From positions 32,934,927 to 32,998,926 of the forward strand of contig CM055109.1 of the NCBI GenBank assembly GCA_029204225.1: a stretch of 64,000 nt of DNA, read 5' to 3'. The notes beneath the pieces are model-generated. The model made no database searches and had not been told where the DNA came from. It was given only the letters and a program-made list of their open reading frames with translations. Of the stretch, positions 23,942 through 37,860 are shown piece after piece. Positions within the stretch are counted from its first letter, which is position 1; each line of letters starts with the position of its first letter. The position numbers and the translations under genes are program-made. This DNA comes from Diphasiastrum complanatum (lineage: Eukaryota; Streptophyta; Lycopodiopsida; Lycopodiales; Lycopodiaceae).

Positions 23942-26900
23942 CAAAGATGAATGGGGCGGACACGCCCAAGGCGCGTCTGGGTCCGGACGCGTCCACCCCG
24001 GTCGCGTTTTTTTTTTTTTTTTACAAAATAGCAAAAAAAACCAAAAAAAAAAAAAGTGGATGCGTCCGCCGTGTCCGGGGGTCGGACGCGGACACCAAAA
24101 GGCCGTGTCCGGCCCGGACCCACATATATATATAAAATAAAAGATTGCAAGAGTTTCAAGGCTTCATATGTTACAGAGGTACAGGATTGTTTGATATGAA
24201 CTGGCAGAATGTGACAAAATCCAAGGACTAATGATTAGTCAAAGAGTAGGAGGGCGTGGAAACCCCTCCAAGCCTAGGGCCACAAATAGCATGAAATGCA
24301 TAGAGGTTGTGTCTTTCCTATTGTAGCTCCAGACCCCACATGGGGCTTTAACCTACTTGTCATTACTTGCCTAATTAGCATAAGTGGGGTATACTATGTA
24401 CATAAATATTTACCCCCATGTCTTATGCACAACTTACAAGTTACAAGTATACAAGCCAAAAGGGGCAAAATAGGCATTATATTTCAACAAAATAGCCTTA
24501 ACACTGACCAATGTTTCATGGGTCCGTTTCGTACGTTGTTTCGAAACGGGAGGTTCAGGTTCGAAACAGGAATTTTTTAGGGTTTTTTGTTTTTTTGAAA
24601 ATGTGTTTTTATGGGTTTTTGGGGTTTAGACATGTCCCGAGTAGATACATCCAATTTCATGAGAATGCTCTAGAGAATGTTATTTCAAGAGGAGAAACTA
24701 TGTATAGTCACTTTCCTTAGTTTAAAAAATTTGTGTTTTTTAACAGTCGTTTCGAACATAAGAAACGCGTTTCGAAATGGGGCCCGTTTCGAACGGGGCG
24801 TTTTAAATGCATTTCTTTGTTTGAAACACATTTTGATGAAACATTGACACTGACATGAATATAGGGTCCATGTAAACTTTGTGGCTGCTAAACTGGATAA
24901 AGTAATTACAAGAGAAATATTTGGAGCTTTGTTAAGTTGTCTCATGCAGTTGCTTCTTATGGTGCAGGAATCAAAACAGATGGAAGTAGCACCCACTTTT
25001 TTCATCGGCCTGCTAATGCTTATACTACTGGCACACGCAAGCGTCGGAAAATATATATGGAGGATGAGCAGGCCAAAGGAGAGACAAGGTGGCATAAGAC
25101 GGGGAAGACACGGCCTGTCTTGGACAATGGAGAGCAGATTGGCTGCAAAAAGATTATGGTCTTGTACACTAATTTTGGAAGGAAGAGCAAGCCTGAGAAA
25201 ACAAACTGGGTCATGCACCAATACCATCTTGGGACTCGAGAAGAAGAGAAAGATGGAGAGCTTGTGGTTTCAAAAGTGTTCTATCAGACACAGCCTCGAC
25301 AGTCTTGTGGTGTCAGAAAGTCTTCAATAGCCAATGAAGAAGATTGTGAGGGGAATGAGGAAATAGCTGCTCCATTGTCTGCCCATCCTCAACAATGGGC
25401 AAGTGTTAGTGCACTTACTGAAAGTTCTATTTCAAGAGTAACACCAGCTACTCCACAGGCAGATAGCCAAGTAAGATCCAAGAAAGGAAAGTTGTCAAAG
25501 ATAAAAGGATTTTGTAGAGGTCAGGTTGAGAAAGATTCTTATTCTCCAACTACTGAGCTGCTAGATGTTGCTCAGCGGGTGAGCTTTGTTAAACTAATAT
25601 GCCATTTTATAATTGAGATCTAATAGGGACTACTGTTTGTTGCTTTTGAATGTGGATCGCTGGAGGATAGCCTAGCTATGCTGAATTGGTTCTCCTCAAT
25701 GCTCATACAGTGAAAATCCATTTTGTTTTTCTTTCTATCACACAATATGGCTTCTTGTTTTAAACTCGATGTTCAGTAGCAATCTACTTAGTACCAGACT
25801 TATTGTTGCGTCTTCTTCCTCACCTGCAAGCACTTCTATAAAGCCCATGGATTAGAGCTACCAAATATATCAAGAATCATGATACTGATGACTGCTAACT
25901 GGCTTTTGCTTGCTACTTCTTTGAGTTCCATTTAATTGCATAGTAAGGAGTCTGTGCATATTGCAGGTCATCCCTTCTCCTTCACCTGTGATTGTTCATG
26001 AGCTTTCCTCAATACAGGTTTAGCCAACTTCTGGAGGACTTTTCTTTGTTGTCTTACATAGGTCTTATCTGCTTGGATTAGAGTAATTATCTTTTTTTCT
26101 TTTGTTAATTGACATTTTTTTATAGTTTCTTGTAAGCCCTTGTATATATGGTTATTTGCAACCGTCCTTTACAAGAATAATTCTTGGACTGGGTAACAGG
26201 ATGCTGCTGACGGTTGTTCACCTGTCAGTCATTGGGTTGCACCTAGCAACTCATCTCAGCGACAAATGCAGAATGAAGTGGAAAGGGAAAACGAACATGC
26301 AATTTCCCCCTTGACATTGGCTGGCATATCTGCTTCTCCTTTACAACCTTCTCTAATAGGAGATTCTTCTTGGATTGGCGAATCTCAGGAAAGGGACGAT
26401 ATGCTTGGATTTGATGCAGAGCTAATGGACCTTTTTTGTGATGAAAAGCTTTATGCAGATCCCATTTTCTATGACACATCTGTAGATGATGTTGCTCAAA
26501 ATTTTCGTAGCTATGCAGCAGATATAGGTCTGCTCTTAGACGAGGATTCAGGAGATTCTTCAGGGGAACTGGCAGAGAACCCTTCAAATGAACCAACACC
26601 TGATCCTGCCCTTGAAGAAATTATTCTTGATACTCCACCAGATTTTGTTGAGGTAACGCTCTTATCTTTTGAGTTTATATTATCTCCTCTTCCTGGTTAT
26701 CAGCAATGTCATCTACCAACAATTGGTGATTGCAAGCTAACGATCCATTTTTCTTGTTTTCGATAGTTCTGAATTTGGATTAAAGAAAGTTGGAATCATA
26801 GATAACAGATTATATCAAGGAATGTATCTCTTAACGGTAAATGACAAGAATGCTGAGTTCGTGCAAGACAAGCTCTACCTAACATATGTTCAGACTGCAG

Positions 26901-29900
26901 TGAGCTACTTCTAGATTGCTCTAAGCGATGCTGCATGTGCTACTATCTGTTCCATACGTAAGCTCCTCCCATGGTCTGTGTATGTAGCTTGTGGCTCAAG
27001 TTATGTTTCTTTGGAATGCTTTTGAATCTAGAGTTGCAATTTAAGATCCAGCCAATGATAGAATTATGAAAGTTCAAATGATAAAGCTGCGTGTTAATGT
27101 AATGCTATGATGTTACAGAAGGTATAGCTCTTGAAATTGGCTACACCGAGCTATTTGTGAGGTTGCTACAAGTGGTCCCAGAAAATACATTCATCTAACC
27201 TTTGGTATGACCATAATCACAAGTTAGCTTCAAGAAGACGTGAAAGGGCATCAATTTTAAAGGGAATGATAAGTCTCCAACAAGGAGATGTAGAGTCATT
27301 GAGAATACACTAATCCCTTTTCATTTTATTTATTCATTAGTGGTTTAAGTATCTTTTTCTAATTCATATTCTACTGATGGGCAAGATTTGTAGTACTCAA
27401 AACACAAATTTGATAAAGGTTTCTATGAACAACCTGAGCTGTGTTCACAGCATAGTTATTCTTTGTGCAGACGGTACTGGGTACCAGACATCCCTTTTGA
27501 GTGAATGACACCAAAAGTGGAGTTTTGATTGTCCCGTGGTGCAAAAAAACTCTATTGTGATCTCATTGCACCATGATTCTTGTCTTTGACGAAAGAGGCT
27601 GGTTTGGCATTTCCAGAAAATACAACTAATCTCTTAAGCGAGTACTTTGCCATCCGACCAAGTAGTGACAACTGGTTATTGGGTGTTTCCAGAAAATACA
27701 ACTAATCTCTTAAGCGAGTACTTTGCCATCCGACTAAGTAGTGACAACTGGTTATTGGGTATAACTCTTCCGTTTAAGGGGGAGGGAATGTTGGGGAGCC
27801 AACCCCGTGGGTGCCACACCTGTCTTGAAACCGGACATTGGACTGGTCCTTTTGACTTGACCAGTTGACAAGCTAGCCCAAACATGTTTGGTTGGAAGTA
27901 AAATAGCATGGTAATGTGTGCAAGAGTAATTTTGTGCTTTTGACCTGACACTTGATGACCCTCACTTCGGTTCATTTGGTGAATATAATTAGTGAATGGT
28001 GAGTTTTGGGAAACGTTTCCCATGGGTGGGAAACACAGGCCCACCAGAAAATGAGAAGCAAGAAACTAGAAATAGGATATGCATATTGAAAGATGACAAG
28101 CTTGCTATATTTATAACAAAACATCAGAATTTTATCCAACTCTGCTCAATACTTGTAAGAGCATCACACAATTAACAACACATGTTTGCCCACTAGGACA
28201 ACTTGTTAACCACATGCAAAGCGCTTCTGGTGCATGTCTTTTAGAAGACAGCATTTCTCAAGGGGTGGAAATGTCTCGGCAAATGTCGTTTCCCAAAACT
28301 TTTCTCACCTTTGTTTTCATGATGGGGGAGTGTGGATGTGGGAGAACATGTTTCCCTTGTCCAAAAACACGCAGAAGGGTGTTTTCAAAAATTATGGGGG
28401 AAATGATTGTTCTTAGTCTACTGGGGAGTTACTTGTCCATCTGCAGAAGGTAATGTATGAAAGTCAGCCTGAAATTTTGATTTGCTAACTAACATCATTT
28501 CCAAACAAAATGAGTAATGATAGATTTTGGACTTAGATTCTAGGCATTGATGATTTTTGGAGAGGTCATTGCAAGCTTAGATATCTTAGCTCTCTATGAG
28601 CATAGTGACCAGGGAATGGGAACGAGCACGGGAACAAGGAACGGGAATGAAAACGTCCCTGAAGAAATGGGAACGGGAACGCCACGTCAACGTAATAACT
28701 TATAATCAAAACATACACATACACATCAAAATCTGAAATTTATAGAATTTTGTGTATTGAAATTACACATAGTATAAACAATCCTCTTTCATTTATCTTC
28801 TTTTTAGGTCTTAGCAGAAACTGTGACCAGGGAACACATTCCCAAGGCTTCCTCCATTTATGTTGGTTTTGAGTCTTCTTTGTAGAAACTGTGACCAGAG
28901 GACGTGTTCCCATTCCTTGGAAACACGTTCCCTGGTCATGTTCCCGAGCACGTTCCCAACAAGAGCACGCCGGGAACGCGTGGCACGCCTAAAAAGCCAC
29001 GTTCCCACGTTAATACATGAGGCTTCTTGGTTAAATTTTGTTTTGAACCAGGATTACTTATTGATTCTGTTTCTATTTGTATCATGTTATGTTCATTCTC
29101 TACATAAACTTTGGAAATTGGAATATTGCCAAATTCGAATTTGTATTCTACTTTTTCTTCCTGTTGAACTCACTATCTGTTTCATTGATGTTTCAAAACT
29201 TGTCGTTTGTTTCTCATTGTAGAATTCTGAAACTTGTGTTGCTGACATCATCCAGCAGATTAGAATATTGTAAGGATATGGTTGTGCATTTAAGTTGGAA
29301 ATTTAACTGTGACAGCCAGACCATTGAAAATGTTTTTTGGAGCTCAGTTATTTAAGCAAAGGGGCCTAATTTTTTTAAAGTAAACAGCTTGCATCGGTCT
29401 GCCGGTTTGAATGTCTGGTCAATGAGTATTCACATGCATTTACCCTCTTTTGCTTGTTCTGACACTCCTATAAAATTTTTCCAGAGTTACAAAAAAGTTG
29501 GAAACGCTGAATAAATCCTGTACAATATTTGGTTCATACATTACTTTCGGTCACTCTTCAAGGCAGACTAATGACCTTTTTATGAATGATCCTCAATTGT
29601 ACTATGGTGTCACTTCCAACAAGCCAGCCAGTTTGCTTTATAGTCGAGTTTCTTTGACGTCCAAAATCTTCAGAATAATTGCATTGTAATGTTTGCAATA
29701 AACAAACAGCTGGATATCAAATATAGCTGTCTGTTACCACTTTTGATGTTCAAGGATCATGTGATGACATAGTATAGATTTTATACTACGATATGGAGTG
29801 CATGGTGTAACAGATTCTGGAGGGCTGTTGATATCATAAACATCCAATCTATGCTTTTGTTAAGCTACTTTGATGTGAGGAAAGTATTACAGTTAGTACG

Positions 29901-30219
29901 ATGAGTACATGCTTCTGGCTTTTAAAATGGATGTTTACATTGCTAGTTAGAGGATGATTAGGATCTAAATATTTGGAACTCTTTGCTGTGCGGAGAGGTA
30001 GTTCAGGTATTTTTCTTGAGCAATTTAGCTTTTCCCTTATTGTCATCATAGTAGCACGTCTGAGTCTTGGTGTATACCTTTCAGGATCTTGTTTTAACAT
30101 CGCAAGAACTTGTAGACTGGATTGGTAAAAGGAGGTTTGTGTCAGGGTCTGAGCGTGAAAATTCATCAGACAATGACAGGTCAATCAAATTTTTTGGCGA
30201 CAGTCAATCCAGTACGTAG
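22474..30219 (+). CDS. SOG1: SOG1-type NAC transcription factor, six coding exons
   Basis: Exons: 22474-22626, 23201-23387, 24968-25578, 25967-26017, 26200-26652, 30085-30219; all introns GT..AG with matching phases; 529 codons, stop TAG. Residues 1-55 are the SOG1-type extension ([13 protein letters not shown], then CPTC). The NAC domain is about 56-225: [67 protein letters not shown]1 is the plant DNA-damage regulator activated by ATM at SQ sites; here SQ occurs at Ser31, 280, 353, 396, 491 and 525. The acidic C-terminal part has ILDTPPDF. The start ATG lies 1 base after a possible acceptor (GTGTGGCAG), so an upstream exon, perhaps with the true start, is possible. ANAC044/ANAC085-type paralogues share the domain. 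Confidence 0.9.
23644..23691. repeat. (AT)n microsatellite, left half
   Basis: An uninterrupted TA tract ending at the MITE at 23692; the tract continues on the other side. Confidence 0.95.
23692..23892. mobile_element. hAT-type MITE rich in GGTACC, 201 bp
   Basis: It begins CATAGGTCCCGCGGGACC and ends GGTACCACGGGGTACTATG, giving CATAG..CTATG inverted ends. It contains perfect palindromes (ATATGGTACCGCGGTACC and its mirror near 23713) and about five GGTACC words. It sits inside an AT tract, so the 8-bp duplication ATATATAT fits but proves little. Confidence 0.65.
23893..23938. repeat. (AT)n microsatellite, right half
   Basis: Continuation of the AT tract after the MITE. Confidence 0.95.
24509..24846. 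mobile_element. hAT-type MITE rich in GTTTCGAAAC, 338 bp
   Basis: It has ends CAATGTTTCATG and (reverse complement) CAATGTTTCATC, and is flanked by a perfect 8-bp duplication ACACTGAC (24501-24508 and 24847-24854). The interior repeats GTTTCGAAAC or GTTTCGAAC words near both ends. Non-coding, in intron 2 of the SOG1-like gene. Confidence 0.85.
27610..27761 (+). repeat. 76-bp tandem duplication in intron 5
   Basis: Two adjacent copies starting TTTCCAGAAAATACAACTAA at 27610 and 27686. They are nearly identical (GACCAAGTAG versus GACTAAGTAG is one visible difference), so the duplication is recent. Confidence 0.9.
28002..28300. mobile_element. Possible MITE with GTTTCCC inverted repeats
   Basis: A perfect 14-bp inverted repeat, AGTTTTGGGAAACG at 28002-28015 and CGTTTCCCAAAACT at 28287-28300, encloses about 270 bp with further GTTTCCC words. 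No clear target-site duplication, so the limits are tentative. Confidence 0.4.
28601..29015. mobile_element. GGGAACG-rich hAT MITE remnants
   Basis: It begins CATAGTGACCAGGGAATGGG, nearly the terminus of the MITE at 20840. TGTGACCAGGGAAC and TGTGACCAGAGGAC recur at about 28820 and 28889, and the inverted TTCCCTGGTCATG at about 28927. Probably two or more broken copies. The right end is not defined. Confidence 0.55.
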
Positions 30220-30660
30220 GACAGAGGTATGATCAACTGCCAGCAAACCGCTTTCAAGCAGAAGATTGTAAAGCTAGGTCTAAATGCAATATGTGACTGC
30301 CCCCATCACCCTGTATTAGGTGCAAGTGAGAAGGGTTATGCCTGCCAGCAACTGTATGGACTGCAAGGCTTCAATAATACTTCCTCAATTTGCTGTTCAT
30401 TGATGTTTGGACCGTTTTGAGAGAGTTTAATGACAAAACATTTGTCTACTTGCAAGCTTGTGATACTTATTTCACATACTCACGCTAGGTTTGGGCTGTA
30501 TGATTAATTGTACTTGAATCTCAAATAGCCGTGTATGGACTTTTCCATGCAAGGCCTCATTAATCTTGGTGCGAGAAATATGTTGGCATCTATTATAAGA
30601 AAGACTATATTGTCGAATTATTTTGTAATTTGGTTGTATAATAAAATTATTGTGGTAATT
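30220..30660 (+). other. Probable 3' UTR of the SOG1-like gene
   Basis: Sequence after the TAG stop. The first convincing poly(A) signal is AATAAA at 30640-30645 in an AT-rich context. The extent is inferred from this signal alone. Confidence 0.45.
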
Positions 30661-32215
30661 TTAAGGCACCCTATATCTTGAATCTCAAAAAGTACTAGTC
30701 TCTAGTTCGGAAGCAATTCATATACATTTTGTCATTCATATTTTGCACAAACTTATAAATAAACTCTCGAGGTCCACTTAGATGACATGTAGGAAATTCA
30801 TTGTTCCTGTTTTGTCTATCCGGTATTCTAATTACAAGGCAAGGTTGGGTTGTGTGAAATGTCAATAGTGATCTGCTGAATATTTGTATGCATGGCATCC
30901 AGCAATGGGTCACCTCAAGGTGCCATCTACCAAGCTGAACAAGTTTTTTCATGTCAGTTGCCATCATTAAGTTGTTAATAAATTTCCAAGGTCACATTGT
31001 AACATAGCTACTACATCTTGTGCGTGATTAATTCACTCGGCAAATCATGAAATCAAACACGTGCTCAGTGACTGTTTTTAGTCTTTCTCAAGCACAATAT
31101 TTTGTTCAATGTGGATATATTTCTAATTTGAATAGTTTGTTTTGGTTAATAAATTGATTTTTTTTATTAGTTAAATTTCGAAAAAGGAAAGTTGCATTGA
31201 ATTCTAATCCTGACACTGTTCATATGGTAATCACTTATATCAAAATGAGATGCTTAGCTTATCATCAACATAATTCAAATCATCTGTGTCATACTATCAT
31301 CATTATTCAGCTCCTCTTTTAGAAAGCAAAAACAATGTGGTACACAAAGAATTTTCCCATAATAATGGCATTTTGAAGTTTTTGACTATTTTTGAAAACA
31401 CAAGGCCATTGGATATTTAATATCCTTGAAAATGTGGGGTTTTTTAGTTTTTTCTTTTCTCATTGCGGGATTTTGAGCTTTATGTTGTTTTGTGAGAGAC
31501 ATTTTGAGAATGTGGCATAGATGTTTGACATTTTCTTTCCTTGCCTTGTTTAGTTATCGATAATGTGCACATGGATAAACACACAAAACAATCTAATCAA
31601 TCTAATAGATGATTTGAATAATGGAAATCGATAAGCTTTATTGATTGTTGATTTTAGTTTTAAATTATCATTATTATTATTTTGTAACAATAATTAACAA
31701 TAACAATAGCCGCCAAAAAAAAGATGTGATAGTAATAACAAATTGTAGTTTGACAACACATATTATTGAAATAAAGCTTCTAATATGATGCACTACAATG
31801 TATGAGCATATTGTACATCCTTTTTGGAAGAAAAAAAGATTTTTTTTCCTTTTTAAAATAGAAGATGCGAAGACCCATCAAAGTACATGTACAAAGTAAA
31901 GGCCATAAGGCAAATTGAAATTATGTATTGCAACTATAGCAAAGCAAAAACCCAACAATGTACCTACTCATAGCCTCTATTGCTTGTGATGCAAATCATT
32001 GGCTAAGATAGTTGCAATTGGTACATGAAGTTGTGAAGCAACAGTTCTTACAACCATGGCATATTGAAGTACTGCAAGAGCTTGAGTATGTTTGAGTGGT
32101 AGAAACTTGTTAACAATAGTAGGACATAATGATAAATAAATGTGAGGCATCACATCCCTAAAGTTTCATGCTAAATCATAAGGGAATCTTTGTTATCTAT
32201 TAAGGCATGACACTC
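30661..32215. other. Intergenic, no gene seen
   Basis: AT-rich sequence with oligo-T runs and no recognisable coding or repeat structure. Confidence 0.6.
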
Positions 32216-32218
32216 AAC

Positions 32219-33875
32219 TTATATTGCCTTAATCAAACTTTGAGATTCCAAAACCTCTTCAAAAGATGTAAGGGAAGCAAAAATACATGTATTGGAGTAT
32301 ATACCACCACTTGAACTTTGCTCCTCTTTTCCACAAAATGTGAGCCTCGTAGTCTCAAGCCCTTGCTCTAGATGACCCTCTTGAAGCATTTGCAAATGGA
32401 GGTTGCTCCTCCATCTTACTTGCCTCCAGTTAGATCTCAAAAACCTTTGGAATGTTAGATTGGACAGTTGAAGCATGATCAAGCATGCACATATTTAAAC
32501 CATCAAATAATGCCTCCCTAGACATTATAATCTCATTGTAACACTCGAATAATCTCATTTTGATCCTAGTATTGAGTCGACTCTCAACAAGAGCTTTGAA
32601 CTTTTCAAAAGTTCTAGATATCATGCTATCCACAAGAGATAAATTCAACTGTAACTAGAATGATCATCAATGTAAGTGACATATATCTTTGCTACTTGAG
32701 AGAAACCATGCACATCCAAATGAAAAACTTCCAAATGAGTGAAATATATAGTGGTAGACCTTTAAAGCGCAAGCTTGTAAGTCTTTGAAAGACTACAAGC
32801 CTCACGCATCTTAGCACTCTTGGAAAAGAACCTTAGTAGGTCGAGTGCTACCTTTTTGTTGCGCATGTTCTCCACTTGTGTCAACTCCTCTGCCCTTATC
32901 ATGCCACATTAAAAGCATTTACATCAAGCTTAAACAAACTCCTTTGCTTAAAACCACTCCCCATGCACTTTATTATCCTTGAGGATTGAGCAAACACCAA
33001 TTTTGAAATGTATATGAAAACCATCATCCATCAATACTCAAAACATTCTTGGTGATTGAAGGTACAAAAAACACATTGTCTAGATTTAGCTTCCTTGAAG
33101 ATTCTAGACTTCAAAAAATGATACTAATACCTTCAATACTACATTCTTCATCACTTGCTGTAAAAGTAGACTTCTTAGCACCATGATAAAAGAGTAGTGT
33201 TAAGAAGTCCTTTTGGAATGTCATGTGGGAGCTTGCCCCACTATCTATTCACCAAATGCCACTTGTATTGCCTTTGCTTAGTGATGATGTGATTGATGCC
33301 ATCAAAGATTAATCAAAATCCTCCTCCTCCTCATTTGTGAGATAACCTTGCTTTCCCTTCTGTTTGTGCGTGTGCTTGCTTCCTCTTCAAACATTCGGAT
33401 GCATAATGTCCTTTCTTATCACAAAAGAAACATTTTTCCTTGAATTAGTCCTTCTTTGTCTTTCATTTGACACTTGCTTGATGTCCTTCACACTTTGATG
33501 GATCTCCTCCTTGTTATTTGTTGGACTCTTTGTCTTTCATACCCTTCTTGGAAAATTGGTGTCCTCATCACCCTTATGCAAAGAAAGAGACCCCATCTAT
33601 TGGCAGGATTCTACTCTCATTGACTAAGAGAACACTATGAAGTTTCTCAATGGATGGAAGGACATCTTGAATGGAAAAACTCTAAACAAAATTGGAGTAA
33701 CCATTTTCCAATCCATTTAGGATGACTTGGACAAACTCTTTGGAGCCCAACTCCTTGTTTAGTGGTTTCACTCTAAGAACATATTCTTGAGCTTTCTCAT
33801 CACTTCTTCTCATGCTTTGTAGGACTTGATTCCTCAACATAAGCATTCTTTAAGTGTTACTTGACTCATAAGTGG
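32219..33875 (-). pseudogene. Degenerate copia copy: gag, protease, integrase and tail-ORF pieces
   Basis: Read on the minus strand with many shifts. Gag end at about 33870-33600 (MRRSDEKAQEYVLRVKPL-like and ILNGLENGYSNF). Zinc knuckle near 33430 (KCFFCDKKGHYASECLK). Protease near 33240 (WIDSGASSHMTFQKDF). Gag-pre-integrase near 33100 (LESSRKLNLDNVFFVPSITK). Integrase IYVTYIDDHSSYS near 32690. Conserved tail ORF LTFCGKEEQSSSGGIYSN and SQSLIKAI at 32222-32350. No LTR identified. It resembles the 46309-50882 and 44451-54378 elements most. Confidence 0.7.
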
Positions 33876-33878
33876 CCT

Positions 33879-34110
33879 TTAATCTTGAAGACACCAAGCC
33901 ATGCACTTCGAGATGTCCACCACAAGCTCCAAACTTAAAAGTTGTTGAGAAAAATGTAGGAAAGCAACAGTGAGATCACTAGCAAGTCCCACAATATGAG
34001 TGTCATCTATAATAGAGAGAAACATATAGGATGGAAAAGCGGCTGAGGAAGCTTGTAAGGCACGAAAGTGTGCCAAAACAAAAAGATGACCACCCAAAGG
34101 GTAGTACCAT
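33879..34110 (-). pseudogene. LINE-type (non-LTR) reverse transcriptase fragment
   Basis: The minus-strand frame reads FVLAHFRALQASSAAFPS, then IIDDTHIVGLASDLTVAF and LELVVDISKCMAW. The (A/I)DDTHIVG block followed about 30 residues later by KCxAW is the palm-to-thumb part of plant non-LTR RTs. The Tyr/Ala before DD is Ile here. Only about 70 residues remain. Confidence 0.6.
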
Positions 34111-34330
34111 TAGCGGAATTATAACATCGCCTGAACAAGAGGCATGACTAAAATATAAAAGGTTATCTTTGGAGTAAAAAATTTAAACAAAAGGAATGAG
34201 TTGAGCAAGTGGACTTTGAGCTCCATGAAATTGTTGGTAAGTAGCCATAAGAGATCCAATCATTTCACTTGATTACTACTCCTCTTGGATCTCAAACCAC
34301 TATATAGATGAGCTCTCTTTGTACATACAA

Positions 34331-36060
34331 TCAAGTTGAGATAGCTTGGAAAGGTACTAGATTATTTGAGGGGTTTGTGAAACTTTTTTTGGTGGATCCT
34401 TTCGTATGTATGTGAAGAAGAAAACCAGCAAAAGGATTCATCATAGCAGCACCAAATCCATGATAAGATCTCTTTGGTAGAAATCTCTTGCCAATATCCT
34501 TGAAGAGTACTCCATCAATATGCGAACTTGGATCATATTTCCTCCTTGTTTCCAAGGGAATATGTCACTAAGGTGATCAACCTTATGCTTCTTCTTGAAT
34601 AATACTTCATATGATTTATTTCCTCCAAGAGCTCCACCACTCCTCAAACCTATAATCTTCAATGAGAATTCCATCTCAACATATGCTTTGAATAATAGGA
34701 AATAATCATGCACCATAAATCTTGAAGAAAGAAGATATGTGCATCTTGTGTGATCCTCCTCCTTTGAAAGCTTGGACATATAAGCAACATCAAGAGAATT
34801 TGAACTTTCTCTTGGATCCAATTTGTAGATGCCTTCAAATCTTGATCCATGTGCAAGGGACTCACCATCCTTCTTGTTACACAATTGTCAATATGGAAAT
34901 TGACATCAAGGCCACCATCAAGTAATTGGCCAACACTTATTAGATTCTTTGTAAGCTTGAAAACAAAAAGAACCTTGTGAAGAGATAGAACTTTTGATGA
35001 TGCAAGCTTCAAGGGAATAGTCCCTACTCCTTCAATTTTGCACTCTTTGATCACTTGCAATATATATAGTCTTCTTGATTCCTTCATAATGCATAATAGA
35101 TGAAAAGGAATCCTTGGAGCTACACATATGTGAAGATGCTCCACTATCAATATACCAAGAGTCATCCTTCCTGAAGGGAAAAGAGGAGAAGCTTGATGCC
35201 ATAAGAGAGCCTTCTCCATCACTTGCAATAAAGTCTTCTTTCTCATTGGATATGTTGGCTTGCTTGAATTGGTTCTTCTTCTTGAAACAATTGGTGGCAT
35301 AGTGGCCTTTTTTGCCACAAAAGAAGCACTTAACATTTTTTTTTCATCATACTTGAAGTAGAATCTTGAGAGGAATCATCATTCTCTTCATCTTTGTCTT
35401 TTGATTTGTCCTTATAGAAGTGTTGGTGTTGCTTTTTGCTCCTCTCTTTGTGCTTGGAAAATAAAACTTTGTCATCATCATTATGAGTGAGTGACAATTT
35501 GTCCATCCTTAATAGATTGTTCTCATGCCTTGATTCTTTAGCTATTAGCACTCCTTTCAAAGCCTCCAAGGTTGGTATCTCCTCCTTGATAGCATAGAAT
35601 TTGACAAGATTCTCATATTCATCCTTCAAGCCATTGAGTATGACTTGGACTAGCTCACTTTGTTTGATGGAATCTCCAATACAAGCAAGTTCCCTATGAA
35701 TGTCTTTCACTCTCAAAACATAATTAGTGGCACTCTCATCACTCTTTTGATAAATTTGAAATATTTGATTTCTAAGAGTGAGAAGCCTAGAGGTATTTTT
35801 GGCCTCATAGATTGCTTTGAGAGTGTCCCAAGCATCCTTAGCCGAGCACCAATCTCTCTCAAAATCTCATTAGAGACATTCATCTTGATATAGTGGAGAG
35901 CAATCCTAGATCTCTTCTTATACTTTTGTACTTCTTGAAGGACTTGAGGCTCCTCCTCAATCCCAAGTACAATGTCCATCACATCTTGGAGTATCAAGAT
36001 TGACTCCATTCTAACATTCCAGATAGAATAGTTGGAGGTAGATAGTCTTTCTTGAAGCAC
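34331..36060 (-). pseudogene. Copia family 1, copy C (gag to integrase remnant, internal deletion)
   Basis: Gag at 36060-35330 starts inside the protein (ERLSTSNYSIWNVRMES) and is shifted near 35845. Zinc knuckle CFFCGKKGHYATNCFKKK is near 35300 and the protease SWYIDSGASSHMC near 35140. The pre-integrase segment has VLSLHKVLFVFKLTKNLISV. The integrase remnant FKAYVEMEFSLKIIGLRSGG jumps to SYEVLFKKK, the same deletion as copies B and 37993-43797. After ETRRKYDPSSHI a further deletion joins straight to the end of the tail ORF (RFLPKRSYHGFG in another frame). No LTRs or primer site remain. Confidence 0.8.

Positions 36061-37859
<1,799 letters not shown>

Positions 37860-37860
<1 letters not shown>

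Larger units (their letters stand above)
23580..24124. mobile_element. GC-rich inverted-repeat element in intron 2
   Basis: The left end ATGAGGGTCCGGGCCAGACG and the right end (reverse complement) ATGTGGGTCCGGGCCGGACA form imperfect terminal inverted repeats. The interior has GTCCGCGTCCACGTCC-type words near both ends and AT tracts in the centre, which are split by another MITE. The superfamily is not clear and the AT-rich flanks hide any duplication. Confidence 0.5.
23388..24967 (+). other. Intron 2 of the SOG1-like gene, filled with MITEs
   Basis: 1580 bp between the GT at 23388 and the AG at 24966-24967. It holds a GC-rich element with GTCCGCGTCC words, two AT microsatellites, a GGTACC-rich hAT MITE and a GTTTCGAAAC-rich hAT MITE. 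No coding exon was found inside. Confidence 0.85.
26653..30084 (+). other. Intron 5 of the SOG1-like gene (3.4 kb)
   Basis: It joins [10 protein letters not shown] to [12 protein letters not shown]. It contains a 76-bp tandem duplication, a GTTTCCC inverted-repeat element and GGGAACG-rich MITE remnants. Open frames inside it are short and unsupported. Confidence 0.75.
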
